Shown here: piece after piece, positions 1 through 8,585 of the stretch
Layout of the letters: each line of letters starts with the position of its first letter
Position numbering within the stretch: the stretch's first letter is position 1
Assembly (NCBI RefSeq): GCF_000331735.1
Contig: NC_020126.1
Location: forward strand, 3,224,001-3,288,000
Length of the DNA: 64,000 bases
DNA from: Myxococcus stipitatus DSM 14675
Lineage (GTDB): Bacteria; Myxococcota; Myxococcia; Myxococcales; Myxococcaceae
Direction: 5' to 3'
Translations under genes and position numbers: made by a program
The notes under the pieces: generated by a model
The model's input: the letters and a program-made list of their open reading frames with translations, nothing else
What the model was told of the DNA's origin: nothing
The model's database searches: none

Positions 1-528
1 GCGCTCGCCGAAGTCGAGGACGTTGTCGTGGTGGATGTCGCCGTGCAGCGGGCGCACGTCCTGGGGATGGGCCAGGAGGTCGCGTGCGGCTTGGGCGGAG
101 TGGGTCAGCCAGCCGCCGTGGGTGACCGCGGCGGGTTCGAGTCCGCGGAACCACACGTTCAGCGGGACGAGCTCGGGGAGGGGCTTGGGGCGGGGCGTGT
201 GAATCGCGGCGATGGCGTCGCAGAGGATGCGGGTGGCCTCGTCATCGTGGCCGGTGCGGGCGAGCTCGGAGAGGGAGCGGTCTCCTCGGGCACGTTCGAG
301 GAGGAGGGCCTCGTCGGAGGATTCGAGGACGCGTGCGGCGCCCTGGCCTTCCCACCAGGTCATGAGCAGGCCGCCGAATTTCTCCTCAGGGTGCTGGGAG
401 ACCTTCAGCATGGCGGCCTGGCCGCGCCAGCGGACGGGGAGGAGCCGTGAGCCCCAGGTGGTGATGGGCTCGCCGTCGGGTGTCAGGCTCCAGCGGGTCA
501 GGTACGCGTCGAACATGGAGAGGTTCAT
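1..528 (-). CDS. Aminoglycoside 6-phosphotransferase-like kinase, C-terminus cut by window edge
   Basis: The first 176 residues of an APH-fold kinase of the APH(6)/hydroxyurea-phosphotransferase family (StrB-like), which phosphorylates streptomycin-type substrates with ATP in the cytoplasm. Seen directly: the Brenner motif HGDIHHDNVLDFG near residues 162-174, with the expected catalytic Asp164 and metal-binding Asn169, followed at once by the window edge. Upstream are the family-like segments WGSRLLPVRW and AMLKVSQHPEEK, the latter holding the likely ATP-anchoring Lys. The start is the ATG at 528 (MNLSMFDAYL). The substrate is not certain, because this family has many chromosomal members with no proven resistance role. 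It lies 29 bases past the stop of the TPR gene on the same strand, so it may be the last gene of that operon. Confidence 0.8.
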   Translation of the reverse strand, partial: MNLSMFDAYLTRWSLTPDGEPITTWGSRLLPVRWRGQAAMLKVSQHPEEKFGGLLMTWWEGQGAARVLESSDEALLLERARGDRSLSELARTGHDDEATRILCDAIAAIHTPRPKPLPELVPLNVWFRGLEPAAVTHGGWLTHSAQAARDLLAHPQDVRPLHGDIHHDNVLDFGER

Positions 529-557
529 GGCCCGCTCACGCCGCGAGTCGAGTGTGT

Positions 558-3059
558 TCAGGGTGTGGGGGGCTGAGGAGCGTTGGTCGGAGGTGGCCAG
601 CTCCTCAGGTTCTTCATGCGCTCGTCGCATTTGAGGAGGTACTTGTTGGCCTGGGCCACACACTTCTTCGCGATGGCTTCCTCCGGGCTGTCCGCAGCAG
701 TGCCCTGGCCCGAGGTCTGTTTGCCCAGTGCCGCGAGGTGTCCAGAGTGCCGAGTCATCTGTTCGGCGAGCCACCCCTTGGCTTTGTGGGCCTGTTCCAT
801 GAGTTGAGTGGCTGGATCCGCGAGAGTCGAGAGGGCCTTGCCCGCCTCCCAGGCGTCCTTCTCTGCTTGCTCCCGGAGTTGATGGGCCGCGGTCACCGCG
901 CAGTTGTGGATGGCTTCTCCGTAGTAGGGCGGAACCACATCGCCAGCCAGAGCGATGGCCAACCAGAGTTGCCTGATGCCCTCTTCGGGCTTCTTGAGAG
1001 GCCCACCGAGAAGCTTGCCCAACGCGAGCCCGGCGGAGTGCAGGTGCGGTGCCGCGCGGCGATAGCAAGAGGCGGCCTTCTCGTGCTCGGGGGCGGGCAG
1101 TGCCGCATGGAAGTGACCGAGTTCCTCGTTCAGTTCGGGATCATCCGCGTCAATCAACTGTGCATGGCTCAGCACCCGCTCGGCCGCGGTGCTCCACCCG
1201 TCGTCCTTCAGGTCTCGGTACGCTCGCGCGAGCTTCACATGTGCGGCCAGCAGATCTGGGACGTAGATGATGCCGCGCTCCAACAACCGGATGCCGTGCC
1301 TCCGGCCGCCAAGCTCGAGGTGCCTCCTGCCGACGCTGTAGAGCGCGTATCCGCGTGCGTGCTGGTAGTCGACGGGGGTGACGCCTTCTACCTGCTGGTC
1401 CTGGAGAAAGAACTCTTCGAACTCTTTCTGAAGGGCCTCGATCTTCTCCATGCGCACGCCCGCTGTGGACTTCGTCGCCTTTCGGGAGCGCTCGCTCAAG
1501 TGGAGGGACGTACAGAGGTCGAGCATCGAGGCCTTGGCATCGACACCCAACTTGTCCTTGCGTTGCGCCACCTTCTCCAAGGCATCGAAGGCACTCTGGA
1601 GTTGATTCTCCTCGCCGCACTGAAGGTCGAGCAGGGCCTTGTGGTACTGGAGCTCCGCCTGCTCCAGCGCATCCTTGCTCCCCTTGAGCTCGGCGAGCAG
1701 TGCGCGGGACTTCTCCGTCGCGCCGAGTTTTCGTTGGACGATGGCCAGCAACAAGATGGCCGGCCTCATGCTGGGGTCCAGCCCCAGTGCGCGCTGGAGG
1801 CCATCGCGAGCGACCGTGAGACCCTTCTTCAAGGCTTCGGGAGAGGTGGCCTGGCTCAGGGTCTCCAGGGCTTCGCGGTAGGCCAGGAACGCATCCACGT
1901 TCTGGGTAGGCGGGTGAGGCAGGACCGTGAAGGCGAGCATGTATGCGAGCTTCCGGAACGCCTGGTAGAGCGCGGGGGCATCGGTCCCCGCCGACGTGAC
2001 AGCCCAGCTCTCCGAAGGTCGCGGGTCCACGAGGTCCTTCCGGCTCAGCGTCACCCGCGTCGTGGCGTGGTCGCGAGTGACCACGCCCTCCATGCGATAG
2101 CGAGCACCCGTGGTGAGGTGGCCGAAGAAGGTCCAGAGCACCTTGGCGGGAAGTGAGACAGGCCCCACGGTGATCTGCCCGCTGAGGTGTTGGGCGAAGG
2201 ACTCCAACGCTTGCAGCGGGTGGGCGTCTGTCCAAGCCAGGGCTTCGCCCACCCCCGCATCGAGTACGGCGCGAGTGGTCCGAGGCTGTCGTGCGACCTC
2301 GAAGCAGACGGCTTTCAAGCTCGCGGCGAGGGAGTCGCTCGGGCCAGGGACGCTGGGATGGGTTCCGTCATAGAGGACCAGCTCGGTGTACTTGCTGCGA
2401 CTCGCATGCCACTTCCGCAGACGGCGAAGCGGCCAGAGGAAGAGATAGGCGAGGGTGAAGAAGGCGAGGGTGAGCAGGGTGTACCGAAGCGGCTCCCATC
2501 CCCAGGCGGTCGTCAGCCAGCGCCCGAGTGAGTTCCCTGCCCGGGTGGAGAAGGGGGGAGACGCCTCTCGCAGGCCCTTCGTGATGTCGTCCTGGAGATC
2601 TCGGGTCCTTGCCTGGACGAGGGGATGCTTTGTCAGCCGCTCGTAGATCTCGTGGGCTTTGTCGTAGTCGCCAGCATCGAGTGCGCTGGCCGCTTCTGCG
2701 CGGAGCCTCGCGACGTCATTGGCCCACCGCTCCATTCGGAATGCATGCGCGCCGAGCTCCGGGAAGTCCTTGAGCCGGGTGGACTCCTTCATGGACTCGA
2801 GGAGCGGTGCGATGGCCGCGGTGCCCCCCACGGCATAGACATCGTGGGTCAGGAGCGCCTGGCGCTTCAGCTCCGCGAGGGCTTCCTGATAGGCGATGAG
2901 CGCCTTGCGGCGGGGCTCGTCGCTTTCCTGCTCCAAGGCGCTTTGAACGAGCATCGCGGCGCCGTCGAGGCGGGCTTCAGCGGCGGCCTGTCGGGCATCT
3001 TCGAGCGTGGGGGCCGCGGCCAACAGACTGAGCGACAACAGGAGCAGCGGGGCGTCCAT
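558..3059 (-). CDS. Membrane-anchored TPR-repeat protein of unknown function
   Basis: An 833-residue protein. Seen: an N-terminal signal peptide or hydrophobic anchor (about residues 2-17, rich in Leu, ending AAAP); a helical region to about 170; one clear membrane segment at about 191-212 (YTLLTLAFFTLAYLFLWPL) followed by the basic stretch RRLRKW; a globular part; then a long helical array from about 400 to 780 with TPR-like repeats (for example the units around ALGLDPSM and LLAAHVKLARAYRDL). The positive residues after the membrane segment suggest that the large C-terminal part faces the cytoplasm. Family unknown; TPR arrays bind partner proteins. The gene starts 38 bases after the stop of the HsdR/HsdS/HEPN-like fusion on the same strand, which suggests co-transcription and possibly a joint job. 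Confidence 0.8.
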   Translation of the reverse strand: MDAPLLLLSLSLLAAAPTLEDARQAAAEARLDGAAMLVQSALEQESDEPRRKALIAYQEALAELKRQALLTHDVYAVGGTAAIAPLLESMKESTRLKDFPELGAHAFRMERWANDVARLRAEAASALDAGDYDKAHEIYERLTKHPLVQARTRDLQDDITKGLREASPPFSTRAGNSLGRWLTTAWGWEPLRYTLLTLAFFTLAYLFLWPLRRLRKWHASRSKYTELVLYDGTHPSVPGPSDSLAASLKAVCFEVARQPRTTRAVLDAGVGEALAWTDAHPLQALESFAQHLSGQITVGPVSLPAKVLWTFFGHLTTGARYRMEGVVTRDHATTRVTLSRKDLVDPRPSESWAVTSAGTDAPALYQAFRKLAYMLAFTVLPHPPTQNVDAFLAYREALETLSQATSPEALKKGLTVARDGLQRALGLDPSMRPAILLLAIVQRKLGATEKSRALLAELKGSKDALEQAELQYHKALLDLQCGEENQLQSAFDALEKVAQRKDKLGVDAKASMLDLCTSLHLSERSRKATKSTAGVRMEKIEALQKEFEEFFLQDQQVEGVTPVDYQHARGYALYSVGRRHLELGGRRHGIRLLERGIIYVPDLLAAHVKLARAYRDLKDDGWSTAAERVLSHAQLIDADDPELNEELGHFHAALPAPEHEKAASCYRRAAPHLHSAGLALGKLLGGPLKKPEEGIRQLWLAIALAGDVVPPYYGEAIHNCAVTAAHQLREQAEKDAWEAGKALSTLADPATQLMEQAHKAKGWLAEQMTRHSGHLAALGKQTSGQGTAADSPEEAIAKKCVAQANKYLLKCDERMKNLRSWPPPTNAPQPPTP

Positions 3060-3097
3060 GGGCCCGGGACGCTATCACAGCGTGGCGCCTCCCTTGG

Positions 3098-5572
3098 TCA
3101 AGGCCTGCCCCAGCGGTCGAGCAGCTTCATCAGCTCGTCATGGCCAGGCAGGTCGAACGGGCGCGAGTTGTTCACGCTCTCCCCGCGGAGTGTTCCCTTC
3201 CTGCTGCCTTTGAAGAAGCAGAGATGGCTTTCGTGATGCGTCTCTGCGTTGGCGAGGAATTGATAGAAGGGATACAGGTCCAGCACCGCGTCCTCCTCAT
3301 CGAGGAGGATGAGGCGGTCATGCTCTGGAGGATTCGAGAGGGCCTCCAGCTCGATGGCTTCTTCCTCGAGGGTGGGGACCACTCCCGAGAACTGCACCAT
3401 GCGGCGGGTGAGCTTGCCTTCCTTGCCGTAGAACGAAGGCACGTTCACGAGGCGGTATCGAGGGAAGAAGGACACCTCCGCCAGCAGCTCGTGCACCTGT
3501 GGCCCGAAGTCCTCCAAGGTCTTCCTGGCGAGGCTCTCCGTCTGGGTGGCGGTGTGGGCCTGCACATTGCGAAACTCGCGCTGGAGCTTCTGGACGCGCT
3601 GCACGAACTTGCTGTTCTTCAGCTCCGGGATGAAGAGCTCACAGTTCTTCTGCGTCCTCGCGGTCTGGAGGACCTTCTGGACGAAGTTCATCCGGTCGCT
3701 CATCGAGTGGCTGTTGCAGGCCTGCCGCGCGCTCTTCCCGAGCTCCGCGTGCTCCTGGGGCGAGAAGTTGCGGAGGACGTCTGCCAGGACGAGATGGAAG
3801 ACATAGAAGGCCACTGCCTCGAAGACGTCGCGCAGCCGGGAGAGCTGCTCGTAGACGTTGAACCGGCTGTCCAGGAAGCGCCGGTAGGCCAAGGCAATGG
3901 GCATGGGGTACGTGTCCGGCACCTGCTCCGCGAGGGACGGGGGCGCCAGCACTCCCGCCAACATCCGGAGCTTCTCGGCCACCACCGTGTATCGCTCTTG
4001 TGGCTGTGTCCCCATGTCCCGCAGAGAGGGGAGGACGCTGTCCTCGAGCTGGCGGAGAACGCTCATGACCGCGCTCAGCTCGCTGGGAGGGTTTGGCGCC
4101 TGGGGGGCTGACTCGAGTGGAGGCTTGTCGGGCAGGAAGATGGTCAGGTTGGCCAGCGTGTCTGCCGAGATGCGGATGTCTCCCTTGAGTGAAGAGGACA
4201 CGCGGCGAAGGACGAGCATCGCGGCGTCGGACTGGAGGAACTGGAGGATGTCTCCCGACGAGGCCTCGTTGGTGAGCTGTCTGACCCTCAAGAGGGAATG
4301 CGCGAAGACCGCCTCCCCGAGGTCCGAGGGGACCTCTCCCACGCGGATCCTCGTTGAGGGGTTGATGATGGGGACGAGGAGATCTCCTGGCTTCAACCTG
4401 TATCGCTCGTCCCCGGCTTTCTCATCCGAGACCCGAACCCGGGTGGCCGTCGACGTGTCCACCTGCCCGTCCGGGAGGATGTCCGCCCCCCGAACGCAGG
4501 TGATTTCGACGGAGCCCTTGTCGGGTGACGCGTCGGCTTTGTGAATCAGCAGGCCGGTCTGGATGGTGGCGATCTCACCCAGTTGAACGGCGCGAAAACC
4601 CTCTGGCGTCTTGACCTGCTCCGACCCGATGAACTGATCGACGGAGAGCTCGAACAGTGGCGGCCCGAAGACTTCACTCGCGGAGACGGTCGGTGAGTGG
4701 GCCATCGCGAGCACCGTCGCCTCTGGATACAGGGCGAGCAATGGCTTGAAGTGCTCCGTGCGTTCGGCCTCGGGCAGGATGATGAGGTCGAAGTGGCCGT
4801 CTCGGGTTGGCGCGACGCTTTCGTAGAGTGAAAGCCGGTTTGCGATCTGCACACGGTGGGGCAGGACCCCACTCTTGGGGGAAAGGAGGGTGCGCTCCAC
4901 GCCAAACGGTTCGAACCGTCGAAAGACCTGCTCCGCCAGCTGCTTCGAGCCCGTGACATACAGCATCCGCTTCCGGAAGCCGGAGCGCAGGAGCTTCCAG
5001 GCGATCAGCGCGGCGACGAGGCTCGTGCCCGTGCCGGCCGCCATGGTGAGCAGGATGCGGTGCTGGCCCTCGACGATGGCATCCAGGACACGGCGGATCG
5101 CGATGGCGTGAGGAACCCACGGGGGGCTGCCGAGTTCCTTGATGGGGTAGGGGCGCGGATCGTTGGGATGACTGTCCCATCCGAGAAAAGAGTGCAGCTC
5201 TTCTGGACGGGGCCACGTGCTCGGGGGATGCGCCCTGCCAGGCGCGAAGACCCGGATCGGAGGGGAGCCATCGGTCAGCAGGCCCACCACATCCCCCAGG
5301 GCCTTCATGTACAGATGGAGTTGTTGTTCCTCTTCCGTCTTGCCAGAGGCATTCGGCGGCTCGAGCTTCACGACAGCCGCGGGGCATCCCTGATCGAGGA
5401 GGAGCAGGTCTGGCTGGAGCACGGCCGACCCACTCACGATCCTGGGATTCCGGATGATGCCTTCGTCTGGCCATCCCGCGTTCAACAGGTGCTGGATGAC
5501 CTTCTCGAGGCCCTCGGGCTCGGCGAAGCGAAGCATGGAGAGAACTTGCCAGGAGAGACGGGATGGCGCCAA
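3098..5572 (-). CDS. Degenerate HsdR-like / HsdS-TRD-like / HEPN-like fusion protein
   Basis: An 824-residue protein with a mosaic of restriction-system domains. Residues about 15-130 resemble the type I restriction HsdR nuclease domain (PD at 54-55), but the E-x-K position reads K69-L-E71. Residues 150-300 resemble the first helicase RecA domain, but the Walker A motif is MAAGTGTS (Lys replaced by Thr183), the DEAH-like box is PEAER and the TATP motif is AHSP. No second RecA domain follows. Instead residues about 326-482 look like an HsdS target-recognition domain (LGEIATIQTGL, LKPGDLLVPI, FLQSD). The C-terminus has an R-x4-H motif (R668NVQAH673) in a helical HEPN-like context, then a beta-rich tail. 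Start: TTG at 5572, because a stop lies just upstream; an ATG at 5536 is the alternative, and neither has a good ribosome site. No HsdM gene is nearby. The domain reading is by eye. Confidence 0.7.
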   Translation of the reverse strand: MAPSRLSWQVLSMLRFAEPEGLEKVIQHLLNAGWPDEGIIRNPRIVSGSAVLQPDLLLLDQGCPAAVVKLEPPNASGKTEEEQQLHLYMKALGDVVGLLTDGSPPIRVFAPGRAHPPSTWPRPEELHSFLGWDSHPNDPRPYPIKELGSPPWVPHAIAIRRVLDAIVEGQHRILLTMAAGTGTSLVAALIAWKLLRSGFRKRMLYVTGSKQLAEQVFRRFEPFGVERTLLSPKSGVLPHRVQIANRLSLYESVAPTRDGHFDLIILPEAERTEHFKPLLALYPEATVLAMAHSPTVSASEVFGPPLFELSVDQFIGSEQVKTPEGFRAVQLGEIATIQTGLLIHKADASPDKGSVEITCVRGADILPDGQVDTSTATRVRVSDEKAGDERYRLKPGDLLVPIINPSTRIRVGEVPSDLGEAVFAHSLLRVRQLTNEASSGDILQFLQSDAAMLVLRRVSSSLKGDIRISADTLANLTIFLPDKPPLESAPQAPNPPSELSAVMSVLRQLEDSVLPSLRDMGTQPQERYTVVAEKLRMLAGVLAPPSLAEQVPDTYPMPIALAYRRFLDSRFNVYEQLSRLRDVFEAVAFYVFHLVLADVLRNFSPQEHAELGKSARQACNSHSMSDRMNFVQKVLQTARTQKNCELFIPELKNSKFVQRVQKLQREFRNVQAHTATQTESLARKTLEDFGPQVHELLAEVSFFPRYRLVNVPSFYGKEGKLTRRMVQFSGVVPTLEEEAIELEALSNPPEHDRLILLDEEDAVLDLYPFYQFLANAETHHESHLCFFKGSRKGTLRGESVNNSRPFDLPGHDELMKLLDRWGRP

Positions 5573-5738
5573 TCGGTGTGGCGTTCGGGCGACGTGGGGT
5601 GCCCCTCACCCATGTCTTGCTTCTCCATGCCCAGACGAGGGACTCGCGAAGCAAGCTCCACCGCGCATGTCAGGGCCGCTTGATAGAGCTGTACCTGGGC
5701 CGAGCGATTCCCCGTCTAGCCGGACGGAGGAAGGCCTG

Positions 5739-5779
5739 GAGGAGCCAGGTCGTGCCACCTCAACGCGGCCTGGCTCCTC
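5739..5779 (-). terminator. Inverted repeat downstream of the dioxygenase-like gene
   Basis: A perfect 11-bp inverted repeat (GAGGAGCCAGG at 5739-5749, CCTGGCTCCTC at 5769-5779) with a 19-nt loop lies 25 bases past the stop of the minus-strand dioxygenase-like gene. There is no real U-tract on the minus strand, so it may be a rho-assisted terminator or an mRNA-protecting hairpin. Confidence 0.5.
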
Positions 5780-5803
5780 ATTGTTTCGCGTCGCGCCCCG
5801 CGC

Positions 5804-6616
5804 CTAGAGGGCGAACTGGAGCGTGGACGTGTAGCCCGTCGTGTTGTTGCCCGTCGTCACGGCGAGCTGGTTGGCGTAGCCGTCCGCGAAGACCAGGTCC
5901 CGCTCGATGCTCAGGGGACGCAGGTTCGCCGCGCTCTGCTGGTAGCCCACCGCGGTGTAGGCCTGCTGGCACGGCGCCCGGGCGAACGCGAGCTGCGAGG
6001 TCGCGATCTTGTTCCGGAAGTTCGAGATGGACGCCAGCGACGGATACACCTCGAAGTGGATGTGCGGCCACCGGCCCGGGTAGCAGCCCGGGAAGATGGA
6101 CGTGAACGTCACCTTGCCCTGCGCATTGGTCACCTGCACCCCGCGCAGGAAGTTCTCGTACTGCACGCCGGGCGAGTACATCGAATACAGACCCGCGCGC
6201 TCACACTGCCACACGTAGATGGCGTAGCCCGCGAGCGGCGCACAGGCGGCGCGGTTCACCAGCGTGAGCGTCAGCGTGAGCGGAATGCCGCGCGCGACAC
6301 CCGTCGCTCCGCCGATGCTCGTGCGGATGTCGCTGCGGTTGATGCCCGCGAGCAACAACGCATTGGCGCCGTTGGAGCCGTCGCCAGGATAGGGGCCCGC
6401 CATCTCCTCCGGAATCCGCGTGCAGGCCAGCAACTCGTCCTCGGTCGCCTGCGTCAGCAGCCCGTCAGAGCCTTCAGGACCACAGCCGACGAGCGGAACC
6501 AGGCTGGCCCCCGCCATCCACTTGAGGAGCTGCCGGCGATCCGCCCTCTTCTCCATGATGGCCAGGTCATGCTGCAGCCCCTGATCATGGTCATGGCCCG
6601 ATTCATCGTTCTGCAT
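5804..6616 (-). CDS. Tat-exported intradiol ring-cleavage dioxygenase-like lipoprotein
   Basis: A 270-residue protein of the intradiol (protocatechuate/catechol) dioxygenase fold. Seen: a twin-arginine motif (RADRRQLLKW), a hydrophobic stretch and a lipobox-like LVPLVGCG, indicating export and probable lipidation. In the core are GPYPGDGSNG, GYAIYVWQCERAGLYSMYS and CYPGRWPHIHFEVY, which supply the two Tyr and the His-x-His expected for non-heme Fe(III) binding. Extracytoplasmic members of this family are widespread, and their substrate is usually unknown. The start is the ATG at 6616 because GGAGGG lies 6 bases upstream; an in-frame ATG at 6661 lacks this. The N-terminus before the Tat motif is His/Asp-rich (GHDHDQGLQHD), which is unusual. 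Confidence 0.85.
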   Translation of the reverse strand: MQNDESGHDHDQGLQHDLAIMEKRADRRQLLKWMAGASLVPLVGCGPEGSDGLLTQATEDELLACTRIPEEMAGPYPGDGSNGANALLLAGINRSDIRTSIGGATGVARGIPLTLTLTLVNRAACAPLAGYAIYVWQCERAGLYSMYSPGVQYENFLRGVQVTNAQGKVTFTSIFPGCYPGRWPHIHFEVYPSLASISNFRNKIATSQLAFARAPCQQAYTAVGYQQSAANLRPLSIERDLVFADGYANQLAVTTGNNTTGYTSTLQFAL

Positions 6617-6668
6617 GTGCGCCCTCCATTGGCTTGAGTCGCGACGGAGGCTAGGGCGCAATTCTTAA

Positions 6669-6687
6669 GAGAACCCTAAGGGCTCTC
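6669..6687. promoter_or_regulatory. Near-perfect 19-bp palindrome between divergent genes
   Basis: GAGAACCCT / AGGGCTCTC arms around a single A match at 8 of 9 pairs. It lies between the minus-strand dioxygenase-like gene (start 6616) and the plus-strand repeat lipoprotein (start 6803), in the only AT-richer part of this gap. It is a candidate operator for either gene; no regulator is encoded next to it. Confidence 0.35.
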
Positions 6688-6802
6688 GACGCGCTCACAC
6701 GCACCGTCGCTCCAGGCAAGCGAGCAAGGTAGGTCCAGGGGGCACTTTGCACTCGCGCCCTCGGGACACACCCTCCCTCCCAGGCTTTGTGGGAGGAGCG
6801 GC

Positions 6803-8332
6803 ATGCCGAGGCGCACGGGATGGCTGATGTCATTGCTGATGATGGGCATGGGGTGTGGTGGGCCGCTTCCGGGTGACGTCCCGCCCCCCGTCCCCTCCGA
6901 GGACCCCCAGGCCCTGGGAGCCCTGCACTGCCCCCTGCCGTCGAGCTCGACGACGAAGCGGGTGAAGACCCTCCTCCCGCCCTCGCAGATTGGGATTCCG
7001 CGCTTCGCCGCCGCCCCCAATGGCTTCGTGAAGTTCAAGGGGCGGCTCTACTTCGCCGTGAACTTCGAGGACGGCCAGCGGGCCCTCTGGAAGAGCAACG
7101 GCACCGAGGCAGGCACCACTCACATCCGAAGCTTCCCCTCCATCGACGGAGGCTTCACGCCGCCCCTGGCGAACCTGGCCGCTGGCCCCACCCGCCTCTT
7201 CTTCCAGGTGGCGGACCCCGCCCACGGCAACGAGCTGTGGGTGAGCGATGGCACGGGGGCCGGCACCACACTCGTCAAGGACCTGACACCCGGCTCCCCC
7301 GGCTCCACGCTGTCTCACCTGACGGCCCTGGGTGACAGGCTGGTGTTCTTCAAGGAGATCTTCGACAGCGGCACGTTCCGCACCCGCTACGAGCTGTGGA
7401 CGTCGGACGGCACCGCCGCTGGCACCGAGCGACTTCGCGACTTCGGCTGGGACCAGGGCGTGAGCTTCAAGGACTCGGCCGCGGACGGAGAGCTGCGCTT
7501 CTTCGTGATGGGGCCCGAGGGCACCGGCACTGTCCTCTGGAAGACGGATGGCACGGCGGCGGGCTCCGTCCCCCTCAAGCAGCTCACCTCGTCCCACGAC
7601 GCGTTCATCGGAGACATCCAGACCTCGGGCTCGCTCGCGCTCTTCGTGATGCGCGAGCATACGGGGCTCCAGGAGCTGTGGAAGTCGGATGGCTCCTCCG
7701 GGGGCACGGTGCGGCTGGCGTCGTTCGGACCCAGTCGGGTCGCTCGGCTGGTGGGGCGGCTGGGCTCGCGCGTCCATGTCGCGGTGACCTCGCTGAGCAC
7801 CCAATACATGGTCCTCTACCGGGTGCCGCTGTCCGGAGGAAACCCCGCGTCCTTCGTCACCCTCCCCAATGACTATGCGACCCTCGGCGAGGCCTTCCCC
7901 TTCATCGACGAGACCAGCAGCGTGCCGGGCGGCTCCAAGCTGTACTTCTCCGTCACCATCGGCAGCGATGGACCCGCGCCTCGGGACACGCAGCTCTGGG
8001 TGACGGATGGCACCGCGGCGGGGACCGTGCTGCTGCACCGGCCGCTGAGCCTCTCGGACGAGTACAGCTCCCCCGTCCGCGCCGTGTCCGACGAGCTGGT
8101 CTTCTTCAGCGCCTTCGAAGCCGGGGGCGCGGGCATCGAGCCCTGGGTGAGCAACGGCACGCCGGAGAAGACCCGGCGGCTCGCGAACATCGCACCCGAC
8201 GCCCAGACGGGCTCGTCCTATCCCCGTGACTTCTTCCGACTGGGGGAGCGCGTCTTCTTCAGCGCGTACGACGACACCGAGGCGGGACAGCTCTGGTCCA
8301 CCGAGCTGGGCGACAACTGCGTGGCCCCGTGA
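6803..8332 (+). CDS. ELWxxDGTxxGT-repeat lipoprotein
   Basis: A 509-residue secreted protein. The N-terminus has a signal peptide ending in a lipobox (SLLMMGMGCGG), so the mature protein should be lipid-anchored. The body holds at least seven copies of a repeat with consensus (E/A/Q)LW-x-(S/T)-(D/N)-GT-x-x-GT: ALWKSNGTEAGT, ELWVSDGTGAGT, ELWTSDGTAAGT, VLWKTDGTAAGS, ELWKSDGSSGGT, QLWVTDGTAAGT and EPWVSNGTPEKT. Each follows a hydrophobic beta-strand such as RLFFQV or RLVFF, which is typical of a beta-propeller-like surface protein. This repeat family is common in myxobacteria and related bacteria; the ligand is unknown. The gene appears monocistronic: 253 bases separate it from the next gene. 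Confidence 0.85.
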   Translation: MPRRTGWLMSLLMMGMGCGGPLPGDVPPPVPSEDPQALGALHCPLPSSSTTKRVKTLLPPSQIGIPRFAAAPNGFVKFKGRLYFAVNFEDGQRALWKSNGTEAGTTHIRSFPSIDGGFTPPLANLAAGPTRLFFQVADPAHGNELWVSDGTGAGTTLVKDLTPGSPGSTLSHLTALGDRLVFFKEIFDSGTFRTRYELWTSDGTAAGTERLRDFGWDQGVSFKDSAADGELRFFVMGPEGTGTVLWKTDGTAAGSVPLKQLTSSHDAFIGDIQTSGSLALFVMREHTGLQELWKSDGSSGGTVRLASFGPSRVARLVGRLGSRVHVAVTSLSTQYMVLYRVPLSGGNPASFVTLPNDYATLGEAFPFIDETSSVPGGSKLYFSVTIGSDGPAPRDTQLWVTDGTAAGTVLLHRPLSLSDEYSSPVRAVSDELVFFSAFEAGGAGIEPWVSNGTPEKTRRLANIAPDAQTGSSYPRDFFRLGERVFFSAYDDTEAGQLWSTELGDNCVAP

Positions 8333-8585
8333 CGCGCGGAGCCACGCGGTCTCCTCCAATGGCTTGCGTGCTGTCTTCTTGGAATCCAAGGCGACGTCGC
8401 GAAACCGAGACCTGAATCACTCTTCAACTCGAAGCGTGGTTCCCGCGTGCGCCGAAGGGGCGTCTTGAGGGGGGCGAACCCCAAGCTGTGGGGGAGAGTC
8501 CCCGGCGGTGGCTGTCGCGCGCGTGCGCGTGTCGAAGTATTTCCAGAGGAGCGGGCCTCTCTGCGAATAGCCAGAAAGGCTTGGC

